Position numbers and translations under genes: made by a program. This document shows positions 26,849 to 40,500 of a stretch of DNA of 64,000 nt, in pieces; the stretch's first letter is position 1; every line of letters starts with the position of its first letter. This stretch comes from Pseudomonas chlororaphis subsp. aurantiaca (GTDB lineage: Bacteria > Pseudomonadota > Gammaproteobacteria > Pseudomonadales > Pseudomonadaceae). The DNA is taken from NCBI RefSeq assembly GCF_013466605.1, contig NZ_CP059162.1, positions 1,612,001-1,676,000 on the forward strand. Direction: 5' to 3'. The notes below the pieces were generated by a model. That model did not search any database. It saw only the letters and a list, made by a program, of their open reading frames with translations, and had not been told where the DNA came from.

Positions 26849-28555
26849 ATGTACTCACCCGCCCTCGCGGGGAGGTTGTGCCTGGCTTTGCTGTGCTTGA
26901 CTCCGCTTCACCTCGTTCATGCTGCTCCCACCCCCGGTGACACCGACCTGATTCGCGAACGCCAGGACCGCCTGCTCGAAGAGCAGCGCCGGCGCCTGGA
27001 AGAACTCAAGGACCTGCCCGGCAAAGAGGCTGCCCCCACGGCGCCGACCGCACCTGCCGACACCCGTTGCTTCCCGATCCAGAATATCGAACTCAAGGGC
27101 GCCGACAGCCTGTCCGCCGCCGAGCAGGCGCGCCTGCTCAAGCCCTATATCGGTCAGTGCCTGGGCGTCAGCCAGCTCAACGAGCTGCTCAAGGTCATCA
27201 CCGACTACTACCTGGAGAAGGGCCTGGTGACCAGCCGCGCCTACCTGCCGCAGCAGGACCTGTCTGGCGGCCACTTGAAGGTGCTGGTGGTCGAGGGCCG
27301 GCTCGAAGGCTTGAAAGGCGCCGCCGACAGCCAGTTGTCCGAGCGGGAGCTGGCCATGGCCTTTCCCGGCCAGGTCGGCGCGCTGGTCAACCTGCGGGAA
27401 ATCGAACAGCTGGTGGACCAGCTCAACCGCCTGCCGTCGAACCAGGCGCAAATGGAGCTGGCCCCCGGCAAGGAGGTCGGCGGCAGCGAAGTGCTGGTCA
27501 AGAACACCGCGCAAAAGCCCTGGCGGGCCGGGCTGTCGCGCAGCAACGACGGCCAGCGCAGCACCGGCGAGCAGCAGTGGGGCACCACCTTCGACTGGGA
27601 CAGCCCGCTGGGGCTGGCCGACCAACTGATGCTGCGCGGTGGCCACGATGCCATGAGCGACCACCAGCACACCTCCAACAACGCCATGCTCTCCTACAAC
27701 CTGCCCTGGGGCTGGTGGAACTTCAGTTACACCTACAGCCAGAGCGAGTACCGCTCCCAGGCCCAGGCCAATGGTTTCAGCTTCAAGCAGACCGGCGACA
27801 GCCAGAACCACCAGCTGCGCGCCGAGCGGGTGATCCTGCGCGATGCGCTGAGCAAGACCTCGCTGAATGCCGGGCTGGCCTACCTACGCACCAACAACTT
27901 CATCGAAGACAGCAAGCTGGCCCTGAGCAGCAATCGCCTCAGCGAAGCCCAGTTCGGCATCAACCACGGCCGGCGTATCGGCGGTGCCTTCGTCAACCTC
28001 GACCTGGGCATGCAGCACGGCATCGGTGCCTTCGACGCCCAGGACAATGGCCACCCAGGACCCGGGGAGCCGAATGCGCGCTACCGCAAATACACCGCCA
28101 CCCTCAGTTACCTGCAGCCGTTCAAGCTGTGGGGCGAGTCGTTCAGCTTCAGCAGCCTGATGACCGGCCAGCGCAGCGAAGACGTGCTGTTCAGCCCGCA
28201 GCGCACCAGCCTGGGCGGGCAGTCGTCGATTCGCGGCTACAAGGACCAATCGCTGTCCGGTGACAGCGGCGGCTACTGGCGCAACGACCTGCGCTGGAGC
28301 CGCCCGGTGACCCTCGGCTGGCTGCGCCCGGTGTTCGCCGAGTACGGCAGCAGCCTGGGCTACGACCAGGGCGTGATCCGTGGCGACCGCTACAACGGCG
28401 AGCAGCACGGACGTATGTCGAGCAATTCCCTGGAGCTGTTCGCTCGCGGCCAACACCTCGCCACCAGTGTGACCTTCGCCCATTCCCTTGAGCGTCCGGA
28501 TGTCCTGACTGAGCGCGAAGCGCCGATCTACTTCCGCCTGGACTTTTTTCTCTAA
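26849..28555 (+). CDS. cdiB: two-partner secretion outer-membrane transporter (TpsB / CdiB / FhaC family)
   Basis: 568 residues from ATG 26849 (GAGGGATC upstream; earlier in-frame starts precede the signal peptide only). The signal peptide ends near LHLVHA. A helix rich in Glu/Arg (RERQDRLLEEQRRRLEELK) is the plug helix, then POTRA domains (from CFPIQNIELKGADSL to about residue 200) and a 16-strand barrel. The conserved loop-6 motif SIRGYKDQSLSGD and a C-terminal Phe-rich strand (FRLDFFL) are visible. It exports the CdiA-like protein encoded 24 bases downstream. The cdi naming depends on the toxin/immunity interpretation of that partner. Confidence 0.93.
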   Translation: MYSPALAGRLCLALLCLTPLHLVHAAPTPGDTDLIRERQDRLLEEQRRRLEELKDLPGKEAAPTAPTAPADTRCFPIQNIELKGADSLSAAEQARLLKPYIGQCLGVSQLNELLKVITDYYLEKGLVTSRAYLPQQDLSGGHLKVLVVEGRLEGLKGAADSQLSERELAMAFPGQVGALVNLREIEQLVDQLNRLPSNQAQMELAPGKEVGGSEVLVKNTAQKPWRAGLSRSNDGQRSTGEQQWGTTFDWDSPLGLADQLMLRGGHDAMSDHQHTSNNAMLSYNLPWGWWNFSYTYSQSEYRSQAQANGFSFKQTGDSQNHQLRAERVILRDALSKTSLNAGLAYLRTNNFIEDSKLALSSNRLSEAQFGINHGRRIGGAFVNLDLGMQHGIGAFDAQDNGHPGPGEPNARYRKYTATLSYLQPFKLWGESFSFSSLMTGQRSEDVLFSPQRTSLGGQSSIRGYKDQSLSGDSGGYWRNDLRWSRPVTLGWLRPVFAEYGSSLGYDQGVIRGDRYNGEQHGRMSSNSLELFARGQHLATSVTFAHSLERPDVLTEREAPIYFRLDFFL

Positions 28556-28579
28556 ATCGCGTTTTTTCGAGACTTCGAC

Positions 28580-31500
28580 ATGGACGTTCGCCAATTCGCC
28601 TTCCTGGCCCGTCAGCCTTCTGCTGCCCTGAAAACCCGCGAGCGCTTCTGGGGCATGCCCAAGCGCGGCCTGGCGTTCATCCTGGCCAATGCCATGTTCT
28701 GGCAACCGCTGTGGGCCCAGGCGGAAGGCATCGTGGTCAGCGCGCCGGGCACCAGCCTGGGGCAGGCGGGCAACGGCGTGCCCATCGTCAATATCGCTGC
28801 GCCCAATGGCAGCGGCCTGTCGCATAACCAGTTCCACGACTACAACGTCGGCCAGCAGGGCGTGATCCTCAACAACGCCACCGACCGCACGCAAAGCACC
28901 CAGCTGGGCGGGATCATCGTCGGCAACCCGAACCTCAAGGGCGTCGCGGCGCAAACCATCCTCAACGAAGTCAACGGTGGCAGCCCCAGCCAGCTGCGTG
29001 GCTATACCGAAGTGGCGGGGCAGTCGGCCCATGTGATCGTCGCCAACCCCTATGGCATCAGCTGCAATGGCTGCGGCTTCATCAACACCCCGAAAGCCAC
29101 CCTGACCACCGGCAAGCCAGTGATCGAAAACGGCCAGCTCAGCCGATATCAGGTCGATCAGGGGCAGGTGACCATCGAGGGCGCGACGCTCAACGCCAGC
29201 AACGTCGACCGCTTCGAAATCATCACCCGCAGCGCCAAGATCAACGCCGAGATCCAGGCGAAAAACCTGAGCATCGTCACCGGGCGCAACGACGTCAACG
29301 CCCAGACACTGAACGCCACAGCACGTGCCGACGACGGCAGCGCCAAGCCGGAACTGGCGATCGACTCTTCGGCCCTGGGCGGGATGTATGCCGGGGCGAT
29401 CAAGCTGGTGGGCACGGAAGCCGGGGTGGGGGTAAAACTCGACGGCAAGCTGATCGCCAGTGGCGGAGATATCCAGCTCGACGCCAACGGGCAGTTGCGC
29501 ATGGTCGAGGCCTCGGCGGCCAACGGTGCGGTCAAGGTCAAGGCCGCCAGTCTCGATGCCCAGGGGCCGGTCTATGCCGGCGGCACCCTGAGCGTGCAGA
29601 CCCAAGGCGATCTGAATAGCCAGCAAAACCTGGTGGCGCGCGACAGCATCAGCCTGAGCGCCGGCGGCCGTCTGACCAACAACGGCATCATCGAAGCCGG
29701 GGTCAACGCCGACAACAGCCGCAATGCCAGCGGCGACGTCAGCCTGAACGCGCAGACCCTCAATAACAGCGGCAAGAGCGTGGTCGCCAGCCGCAACCTG
29801 ACGGTCAGCGCGGCGCAAGCCTTGAATAACCAGGGTGGCACCTTGAGTGCCGGGCAGAGCGCCAACCTCAGCGCCGGAACCCTGGATAACCAGAACAAGG
29901 GCCGGGTGCTGAGCAGCGCTAACCTGAATCTCAATGCCAACCAGTTGCTCAATAGCCAGGGCGGGCTGGTAAGCAGCAATGGCGAGCTGGTCGCCAACCT
30001 GGCCGCGCTGGGTAACGCGGGGGCCGAGATTTCCAGCCTTGCCGGGGTGACTTTGAGTGTTGCCTCCCTGGATAACGTCGCCGGCCTGATTGCGGCCGGC
30101 AGCGCTCTGAATATCAATGCCAGCGGTGCCTTCAACAACCAGGGCGGTCGCTTGACCGCTGGTGCCAGCCTGACATTGAACAGTCAGGGAGCGATCAACA
30201 ATGCCTCTGGTTCGATGACTTCCGGCCAAGTGTTGAAGGTCCAAGGTATCAGTCTCGACAACACCGATGGCACGTTGGCCAGCGCCGGCCTGTCGAGCCT
30301 TAAAGCGGCCAGTCTGAACAACACCCAGGGGCAACTGACCGGGGATCTCGGGCTGAGCATCGAGCTGAGCGGGGCACTGAATAACCAGGGCGGGATGCTC
30401 GGGTCCGGCAAGGCACTGACGCTGAACGCTGGCAGTCTCGACAACCGCGCCGAGGGCGTGTTGCTGGCGGTCGATGGCTCCCTGACGGGCACGGTCGCCG
30501 GCGCTTTCGATAACCGTGAACGGGGAAAACTCAGAGCCGCCGGTGGCATCGACTTGACCACCGGTAGCCTGGATAACCGTGGCGGTAGCCTGTCTGGCAA
30601 GGATCGACTGACCCTGCGCAGCGACCTGGCGGATAACCGGGGAGGGCTGATCCAGGCCGATAAGGATCTGAAACTGCTGGTCGGACAGTTGGATAACCGC
30701 GATAAGGGCGTGGTGACCGGCAAGGCGGCGATGGGCTACGAAGGCGCGCGGCTGGACAACAGCGGCGGCCTGCTCAGTGCGGTCGGTCCGGTGACGCTCA
30801 AGGCCCGGGAAGTCACCAACAGCAAAGGTCGGATTGCCAGTCAGGTCGACCTGACCGCTGCTGTCGATACCCTGAACCAGCAGGGTGGTGCGCTGGTAGC
30901 CCAAGGCAGTCTGTTGCTGACGGGCAAGGCGCTCGACAACCGTAACGGTGGCCTGGTGGGCAGCACCAACGCACTGACCCTGAATGTCGATCAGGTCGAC
31001 AACCGCGCCGGGGAAATCTCCAGTACCGAAAACAGCCTGAGCTATACCGGTCAGCGTCTGGACAACAGCGAGGGCGGCAAGCTGCTGTCCGCTACCGACC
31101 TGCAGTTGGCGGTGGCGCAGTTGATCAACCAGAGCAAGGGCCGGCTGTTCGCCAAGGGCACTGCTGGCCTGACGGGGACCCGGCTCGATAACACCAGCGG
31201 CAGTTTTTCCGGCCTCAAGGGGCTGGACATTCGTCTCGATGGGGCTCTGCTCAATAACGCCGGGTTGCTCAGCAGTGAAGAGGGGTTGACCCTCAATGTC
31301 GCCACCCTGGATAACACCACAGGCAAGCTCGGCAGTGCCGGTGCCTTGTCGCTCACCAGCCTGGGGGCGTTGCTCAACCAGGGCGGTTCGATTGTCACTG
31401 ACCAGGGGCTGACCCTGGCCAGTTCCAGTCTCGATAACAGTCGGGGCGGTGTGATCAACGGCAAGGGCGCGACCCATGTCGCCACCGGCCTCCTGGACAA

Positions 31501-34500
31501 CAGCCAGGGTGGCCACCTGACCAGCGACGATACGCTGGACCTCAGTGCAACCCAGGTCGACAACGGCGCCAGCGGCCGGATTGCCAGTGAAAAAGCCCTG
31601 ACGGCCAACGTCACCGGCCTGGACCAACAAGGTGGTGAACTCTTCAGCAAAACCCGACTGAACCTGGACCTGAACAACGGTCGGCTCGACAACCGGGGCG
31701 GTCTGATCAATGGCCCCGTGCTGGTGCTCAACAACCTCAAGGACGTCGCCAACCAGAACGGTGAAATCTCCAGCGCCCAAGCCTTCACGCTCGCCGCGCA
31801 AAACCTCGACAACGGCGCTGGCAAACTGCTGAGCATGCAGGGCCTGATCTTGCGTATCGCTCAGGCCTTGAACAACCAGAACGGGTTGATTTCCGCCACG
31901 TCCCTCAACAGCCGAAGCACCAGCCTGGACAACAGCCACGGCCTGATCAGCAGCCGTGGCGATGTCGACCTGGGCGTGAGCCAATCCTTCATCAATGAAA
32001 GTGGCACCCTGGTCGGCGACGGGGCCGTGCTGCTGGCCGCCAACAGCCTCGACAACCGTAACGGCTCGGTCGCCGGCAAGGCCGACGTTACGGCCACCAT
32101 CAGCACCCTCGACAACCAGAACGGGCAATTTGTCGCCAGTGGCGCCCTGGGCCTGACCGGCAGCGTGCTCGACAACCGCCAGAGTGGCCTGGTCGGCGCC
32201 ACAAAAGCGCTGAAGCTCGAGGTGGGCAGTATCGACAACCGGGGGGGCGAGCTTTCCAGCAGCGCCGACATTGGCCTGACCGGCAAGCGCCTGGACAACA
32301 GCGACAGTGGCCAGATCATTGCGGCCATGGGCTTGACCATGACCCTGGATCAAGTGTTGAACCGCAATCAGGGCCTGATCAATGGCAAGAGCGGCCTGAC
32401 CCTGGATGGCCAGATCCTGGACAACACCGCAGGTCAATTGCGCAGCGGGCAGGATGTGCGCTTGGGCCTGGGCGGCGACCTGACGAACAATCAGGGGTTG
32501 ATCAGCAGCGAAGGCAAGCTCGACCTCACCAGCGCCAACCTGAACAACACCGCTGGCAGCCTGTCGAGTGCCGGCGCGTTGAAGGTCAAGGCCAGCGCAG
32601 CGCTAGGCAACCAGGGTGGACAGCTGGTCAGTGACAGTAGCATCGAGCTGAGCAGCGCCAGTCTCGACAATCGTCAACAAGGCGTGATCAGCAGCAAAGG
32701 TTCGATGGGGGTAACTACCGGCGCTTTTGACAACAGCCAGAACGGTCGCCTGAACAGTGGCGACAGCCTGACCCTGGCAGCGGGTCAGGTCACCAACCGC
32801 AACGGTGGCGTCATCGGCAGCGCCAAGGCACTGACAGCCAGCGTCACCGGCCTCGACCAGATGGGCGGCAAGCTCTTCAGCAACACGAGCCTCATGCTGG
32901 ACCTGAACCAAGGTCAGCTGAATAACCAGACGGGCCTGATCAATGCCCCATCGCTGCTGCTGCGCAACCTCAAGGGCATTGACAACCAGGGCGGCGAAAT
33001 CTCCAGTGCCCAGGCTTTCAGCCTCACCGCTGACAGCCTCGACAACAGCAACGGCAAACTCCTCAGCAACCAGGCGGTGACCCTGCGGGTCAATCAGGCC
33101 CTGACCAACCTCAAGGGCCAGATTGCCGCGGCTGCCCTCGATGTACGGGCTGACAGCCTGGACAACGCAGAGGGTAGCGTTAGCAGCCGTAGCGATCTGA
33201 ACCTGACTGTCGCGGGGCTGCTGAGCAACCAGAATAAAGGCCTGATCAACGCAACACAGAACCTCACGCTTGACAGCGCTGACCTGAATAACCAGGGCGG
33301 TACCCTGCTCGGTGGCAGTGCCGTGACCCTCAATGCGATGGCGCTGAACAACAGCGCCAACGGTCTGATCAACAGCCAGGGCAGTCTGGCCCTGACCGCC
33401 AGCAACCTGAACTCCAGCAACGGTGGTGAGGTCTCGGCCAAAGGCGATATCACGCTGAACCTGGGGGCGCTGACTCAGAATGGCGGGCGCCTGCTGGGCG
33501 ACAGCGGCGTGCGCCTCGACCTGGCCAACGCTGACCTCGACAATCGCAACGGCCTGCTGATCGCCAAAGGTCCGTTGAGCATCAGTCGCCTGCGCGACCT
33601 GAACAATCAGAACGGGGAGATTTCCAGCAGCCTGAGCACCAATCTTATTGGTCGCGTGCTGAACAATAACGGCGGCAAGCTGATCAGCAACAATCAACTG
33701 GGGCTGACCGGCGAGACCTTGCTCAACCAGGGCGGCCTGATCTCTGGCTGGCAGGGGCTGACAGTGAGTGGGGGCAGCCTCGACAACCGCAACAACGGTA
33801 CGTTGTCCAGCCGCAGCGGCGACCTGAAGGCAAGCATCAGCGGTGCGTTGCTCAACAGCAGCGCCGGCGCACTGGTCAGCCAGAAAACGCTGAACGTCAA
33901 TGCGGCCAGCCTGGATAACAGCGCCGGCATCCTGTCCAGCGGCGCCGGTCAGCAACTGACCGTTGGCGGCCTGCTGAACAACAGCCAGGGTGGATCGATC
34001 GACAGCGGCGCCGCCCTGACGATGCAAGCGATGACCTTGAACAACGCCGGGACAATCAGTGCACAACAGGCCCTGGGTTTTACCGGCACGACCCTGGATA
34101 ACACCGGCGGCAGCCTGGTCAGCAACGGCGCAGTGAACCTCGACCTGCTCGGCAACCTGAGTAACACCAACGGCAAGCTCGCCAGTGGCGGGCCGCTGGT
34201 GATCAGCCGTAGCAGCCAGATCAACAACCAGGGTGGCCAACTGGTCAGCCAGGGGCTGATGAGCGTGCTCGCTGGCGGCTTGGACAACCGCAATCGCGGC
34301 ACCGTAGCAGCCAACGGCAATCTGCTCACCCAGGTATCGGGCGCCGTGCAAAACAATGGCGACGGCCTGATATACAGCCAGAACGGCACCCTGGAACTCA
34401 GCGCCGCGAGCCTGGGCAATGCCAAGGGCACCCTGCAAAGCCAGGGCGCGATGGACCTGGCCGTGACGGGGGATATCGACAACCAGAGCGGCCGGCTCCT

Positions 34501-37500
34501 GGCCCAGAACGGTGATCTCAAGGTCAGCGCCACCCACCTCGATAACCGCGGCGGTACCCTCGCCAGCCTCAAGGGCGCGCTGGAAGCCCGTATCGTCGGC
34601 GTGTTGAAAAACGGTTACGACCTGAACAATAACCGCCAGGGCGGCATCGCTCAGGCCGAGCGCCTGAACCTCAGCGTATTGGGCGGTATCGATAACTACG
34701 GTGGGCGTATTTCGGCCCAGAGCGGCGATGCACTGATCACCACCGCCAACTTCGACAACCGCAACGGTGGCCTGTATGCCAAAGGCCTGGTCAAAGTCAG
34801 CGGCAATAATTTCGACAACAGCGGTGACAACGACGGCCAGATCGCCGGTAACCGGATCGACCTCAGCCTCAATGGTCACCTGAACAACCGCATGGGCATC
34901 ATCGAGAGCGACAGCAGCCTCAGCGTGCGTGCCGCCAGTCTCGACAACCAGACCGGCCAGCTTCGGGCCCTGGGGGCCGGTGGCAAGACCGACTTCCAGA
35001 TCGGCGGCTTGTTCGACAACCGCAACGGCAAACTGGAAAGCGCCAACAGTGACCTGACCCTGAATGTCGCGGGCTTCCAGAACCAAGGCGGCAGCTTGTT
35101 GCATGTAGGCAACGGCACCTTCGATATCTCCACGGCCAACGTCACCAATGCCGGTGGCAGCCTCGTCACCCGGGGCGGGCTGACGCTGGCTGCCGACAGC
35201 TGGACCAACAGCAGCGTGATCCAGGCCGGGCGCCTGACCGTCAACGTCAACAACCTGGTCCAGACCGGCAGCGGGCAATTGCTGGCCACCACCAGCCTGG
35301 TGGGCAACGGCGGCAACTGGACCAACGATGGCCTGATTGCCAGTGACGGCACGGCCAGCCTGACGCTGGGCGGCAGTTATAGCGGTAATGGGCGCTACAG
35401 CAGCCTGGGCAGTCTGGGGTTGACGGCGGCTTCGATGAGTCTGGGCAGTGCGGGCAGTGTGGCCGGTGGTGGGAACTCGACGATCAGGGTCGGCGGGCCG
35501 CTGACCAACGCCGGGCGGCTGACCTCCAATGCTGGTCTGACTGTCGAGGCCGGCAGCCTTGTCAACTCCGGGACCCTGGGGGCTGCGCAGAACCTCGATC
35601 TGAAAACCCCATCGCTGCTCAACGATCACGGCCTGATTTTCAGCGGCGCGGACATGGCGTTGGGCGTCGGCAATTTCACCAACCAGAACGGCGATCTGTA
35701 CGGACTCGGCAACGTGGCGATCGGCGGTTACGGCGGAGCTGCCCGGGCCACGGGTATCTACAACGTCTCCGGTTCCATGGAAAGCGGTGGGGCATTCGCG
35801 CTCAATGCCGATGCGTTCCAGAACCGTACCGATGGCGCGGTGGCGTCGGGCAGTCGCAAGCTGGTATCAGGGTTTATCGCCAATATATGTAATGACTGCA
35901 AAGGGGGTAGTTACACCTTCACGCTGGCGGCCCGTGAGGTCTACGAAAGTGTCGATAACGACACCAGCGCCTCGGCGCTACTGACCGCGGGCAAGGATCT
36001 GGTTTTCCAGGGCGGCAGCTTTCTCAATAGCAAAAGCACGGTGAGCGCTGGCGGCAATATCAACATTACGGCCGACAGCCTGCAGAACATCGGCGCGCAG
36101 AACGGGACCATCGAGCGCACGCGTCTGTACAAGGTCTACGATATGGGCTCGGGCAGTACCGGGCAGCTGTTCTCCGATGTCCTGACGCCTTACAACCAGC
36201 GCAACAACCCTGATTTCCCTTATGTGTATTACCTGGATCTGGACGACAACATCCACAAGGCCATACCCAAATCGGGTTATTACAGAGAGCCGGGGCGAGA
36301 CGGTCAATCGTACAAGGTGGTGTCTCTCAAAGACGCCGATACGGGGGCAACCGTCGATACACGCAGCGCCTATAACATTGTATTTCCTGGCCTGAAATAT
36401 GGCTTCGAGAACACGACGTTATCCCAGTACGACCCGAACAACCTGCTTGAACTGCCGAGCCAGTTCTCTCAGTTCACCAAGCTCAGCGACGTTGAAATCG
36501 CCAAAGACAGTAGTGGTACCGTCAGTACCAGTGGCAGCCGCAATGCGGTGATCCAGGCCGGTGGCAATGTTTCGATCACCGCCACCCAGGATCTGCAGAA
36601 CAGTGTCATCCACCAGGACTACAACGCCGCCGGTGGTACCAACAAAGTCGCCGATACCAGGGCAAGCGGTACCGGCACCACCGTTGTCAGGCTCAACAGC
36701 CAGCTACCTCCCGATCTGGCCCAGCAACAGGTCAACCCGCTGAGCCTGCCCGGCTTCACCTTGCCGACAGGGCAGAACGGCCTGTTCCGTTTGAGTGGCC
36801 AAGGCGGGTCGGCTCAACAGGCGACCCAGGCCAATATCGGGCCGCAAAGCTGGACCCTGGGCAGCGCCTCGGTCAGCAGTGCTCAGCGTCAACAGAACCT
36901 GCCGGATATCCAGGCGCGTAGCTTCCAGATCGATGATGTCGCCCCAGTGGCTTCCAGCGATCGACAACTGACCCGGGTCACCCGTCAAGCCACCGACAGC
37001 AACCTGAGCGCCAGCACGATCGATGTCAGCGCCCCTGTCGACAATGGCGGCACCCTGGCGTTGTCGGGGCATGAAGGCAATGCTGGCGCGATCACCCCGG
37101 TGGCCAGTCAGGCCGTGGCCCGTGTCCAAGGCCTGCCGGATAGCTCGTTCAAGCCGAACCCGCAGAAATACCTGATCGAAACCAACCCGGTACTCACCGA
37201 CCTCAAGCAGTTCATGAGTTCGGATTACCTGCTGGCGGGCCTCGGTTACGACCCGGACATCAGCGCCAAGCGCCTGGGTGATGGCCTCTACGAACAACGT
37301 CTGGTGCAGCAAGCCATCACCGCGCGCACCGGCCAGGCGTTTCTCGCTGGGCAGACCTCCAACGAGGCCCAGTTCAAGTACCTGATGAACAACGCCATCG
37401 CCAGCAAGGAGCAACTCAACCTGTCGGTCGGGGTATCCCTGACTTCGCAACAGGTGGCTGCGCTCACCCACGACATCGTCTGGCTCGAAGAGCACGAAGT

Positions 37501-40500
37501 GAACGGCGAGAAAGTGCTGGTGCCGGTGCTGTACATGGCCCAGGCCAATGGTCGACTCGGCCCGACCGGCGCATTGATCGCCGGTAACGACGTGAGCCTG
37601 ATCGCCGGCCAGAACCTCGACAACGTCGGGACCTTGCGTGCCACCCACAACTTGTCGGCCGTAGCGGGCAAGGACCTGGTCAACAGCGGGCTGATCGAGG
37701 CCGGTAATCGCCTGGACTTGCTGGCGGGCAACAACATCACCAACAAGGCGGGCGGCATCATCGCCGGGCGTGATGTGACGATGACCACGATCAGCGGCGA
37801 TGTGCTCAACGAGCGCAGTGTCACCTCGGTGGACAGCGTGGTACGGGGCTATTCGCACAAGGACTATGCCAATAGCGCCGCGCGTATCGAGGCCGCCAAC
37901 GACCTGAGCATGTCGGTCGGTCGCGACATCAATAACTCCGGCGGCGTGCTGCAAAGCGGGCGGGACATGGACCTGGATGCGGGGCGCGACGTCAATATCG
38001 TCTCCACCGAGCTCAGCAAGAGCCTGGTGCTGGGCAAAAAACACTACAGCAGCGCTATCACCCAGATCGGCTCTGAGGTCAGCGCCGGCCGCGATCTGAC
38101 GGTGAAGGCCGGTCGCGATATCACCGCCATCGCCAGCGAGATCGAAGCCAAGCGCAACATCGCCATGGCCGCCACCGAGAACCTGACGCTGTCCTCAGCG
38201 GCGGACGAGCAACACTCCTACGAAAAAACCAAGAAAGTCACCCGCCAGGAAGACCATGTCAGCCAGATCGCCACGACCCTCAGTGCCGGTGGCGATGTGG
38301 ACCTCAGCGCCGGCAAGGACATGGCGCTGATCTCCAGCCGTATCACCGCCGGCGATGAAGCCTACCTGGTAGCCGGCGAAAACCTGGAACTGCTGGCGGC
38401 GCAAGACAGCGACTACTCGCTGTACGACATGAAGAAAAAGGGCTCCTTCGGCGCGAAGAAAACCAAACGCGATGAAGTGACCGATGTGAAAAACATCGGC
38501 AGCGAAATCAAGACGGGAGGCGACCTGACCCTGGTCAGCGGCGGCGACCAGAAGTACCAGGCGGCGAAGCTGGAGAGCGGCCAGGACATCACGCTGCAAA
38601 GCGGTGGGCAGATCACCTTCGAAGGGGTGAAGGACCTGCATCAGGAGAGTCACGAGAAGAGCAGCAACAGCCTGTCGTGGACCAGTGCCAAGGGTAAAGG
38701 CAATACCGATGAAACCTTGCGCCAAAGTCAATTGGTGGCTCAGGGCCAATTGGCGATCAAGGCGGTCGATGGCCTGAAGATCGATATCAAGCACATTGAC
38801 CAGAAATCGGTGAGCCAGACCATCGATGCCATGGTGCAGGCAGATCCACAACTGGTGTGGCTCAAGGACGCCGAAAAACGCGGTGATGTGGACTGGCGCA
38901 AGGTGCAGGAGGTTCACGAAAGCTTCAAGTACAGCCACTCGGGGCTCGGTCAGGGAGCGATGTTGGCGGTCATCATCATTGTGACGGCGTTGACCGCGGG
39001 TGCTGCAAGCGCTGCCTTGGGGTCAGCGGCTGGAGCAACGGCAGGTTCCGGATCTGCAATGGCAGCAGCCGGCACCTCGGTTGCTGGTACTGCGACTGCC
39101 GCTGGGTGGGCGAACGTCGCTGCTACTGCTGTGGTGACGTCTGCTGCCAGTGGCGCGGCGATCAGTACGATTAATAACAGAGGCAATCTGGGGGCAGTTG
39201 TTAAGGATGTCACTTCCAGTGACAGCCTGAAGAGTTATGTAGTAGCTGGCGTCAGTGGCGGTATTGCTGGTCAGAATATCGGTGTTCGGCTGGCTGTGAA
39301 TTCGGCCTTGAAAACGGTGGTTAACGGCGGGAAGTTCAAAGACAACCTGAGCCAGGCCGCGATCGGTTTAGCCGCCGATGCCCTGAGCGGTGCCATCTAC
39401 GAAAAGGTGGGCGACAGTCTGGCTGGCAGTGGCTTGCCAACCAAGGTCGCCGTACACGCCATCGTTGGCGGGCTGATCGGTGAGGCCGCCGGAGGAAGCT
39501 TTGCTACCTCCGCGCTGGCGGCTGGTGCCAACAAGGCCCTGATTCAGATGGTTGGGGACAAGATTTTCCCAGGTGTTGCTCATGAGCAAGTGCTGGCCAT
39601 GACGTCTCAACTGCTCGGCATGACTGTTGCGGCGGCTGCGGGAGGAAATGAGAAGGATCAGCAGGTTGCAGGATGGGTGGCGCAGCAGGGGACGGCTTAC
39701 AACTACCTGGAGCACAATCAAAAAGAGCAGCTGGCTAAGCAGATTGAGGAGGCATGCAAGGGTAAGGTTCAGTGTATTCATGACACGCTTGACCAATGGA
39801 AACCATTGGCCGATAAGCAAAATGCCTTTACGCCTGCCGAGCAGGCTCAATATGACCAGGCCCAAGGCATTCTCACCGAAAAGCTGCTGGGGAACTGTCA
39901 GTCGGACTTCTGTAGGGCCTACACGCTAATTGAAATGAAGCAGGCAGGACTCAATTGCGGGGATATCTCCTGTCTGCGTGAGTCAGCCGGTGCCACTCAG
40001 AAGGCGCAGTACCTCAACCAAGGGCAGTGGGGTAAGCTCCTTCTGGATGCTGTAGGCGATGGTGGAGCCATTGCGGGGGCATTAGCCCCTGTTCTAGCGG
40101 GGGGGGCGAAGGCTTTCTCTAATGTTGTGCCTAGTGGGTTTGCGAATGCAAAGGAGTTTTCTAGTTTCAGCAGTAGTATCAGAGATGGTTTATCGAAGGC
40201 TGGCTATGGAAGCGTTGAGCCCATTCTTCAGGGGAGCGCTGTAACAGGTAAAAGCTATCGAACTGGACAGGCCTTTGATGTTGGAAGAACTAGTGATTTT
40301 GATATTGCGCTGGCAAGTCCAGAACTTTTGCGAAAAGCAGAATCTTTGGGGATTGGGTTAAGAAGTGGTGGTTCACGAACTGGTCCGCTAGGTACAAGGG
40401 ACCTACGCGCGTTAGGTTTGAATGATCTGGCTAGCCAGCTAAGTAAGCAGTCTGGTCGAGATGTTAATTTCATGATCTATGGCTCGACACCTTCCGCAAC

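Noticed and set aside
27884..32437. A 1517-codon open frame on the minus strand opposite tpsB/cdiA, and another of about 1000 codons opposite 32603-35629
   Set aside because: Shadow frames of the GC-rich, repeat-containing cdiA gene: repetitive antisense composition, no domain, no ribosome site; the plus-strand frame has clear TPS motifs.
29800..35600. Regularly spaced short repeats that could suggest a CRISPR array
   Set aside because: They are in-frame codons of the LDNRxGxL repeats of the exoprotein, vary in sequence and spacing, and there are no constant repeats, unique spacers or cas genes.
39630..39760. A VENN-type pretoxin delimiter in the CdiA-like protein
   Set aside because: No VENN or close variant is present; only NYLEHNQ occurs near the expected boundary, so the toxin border is given as approximate.
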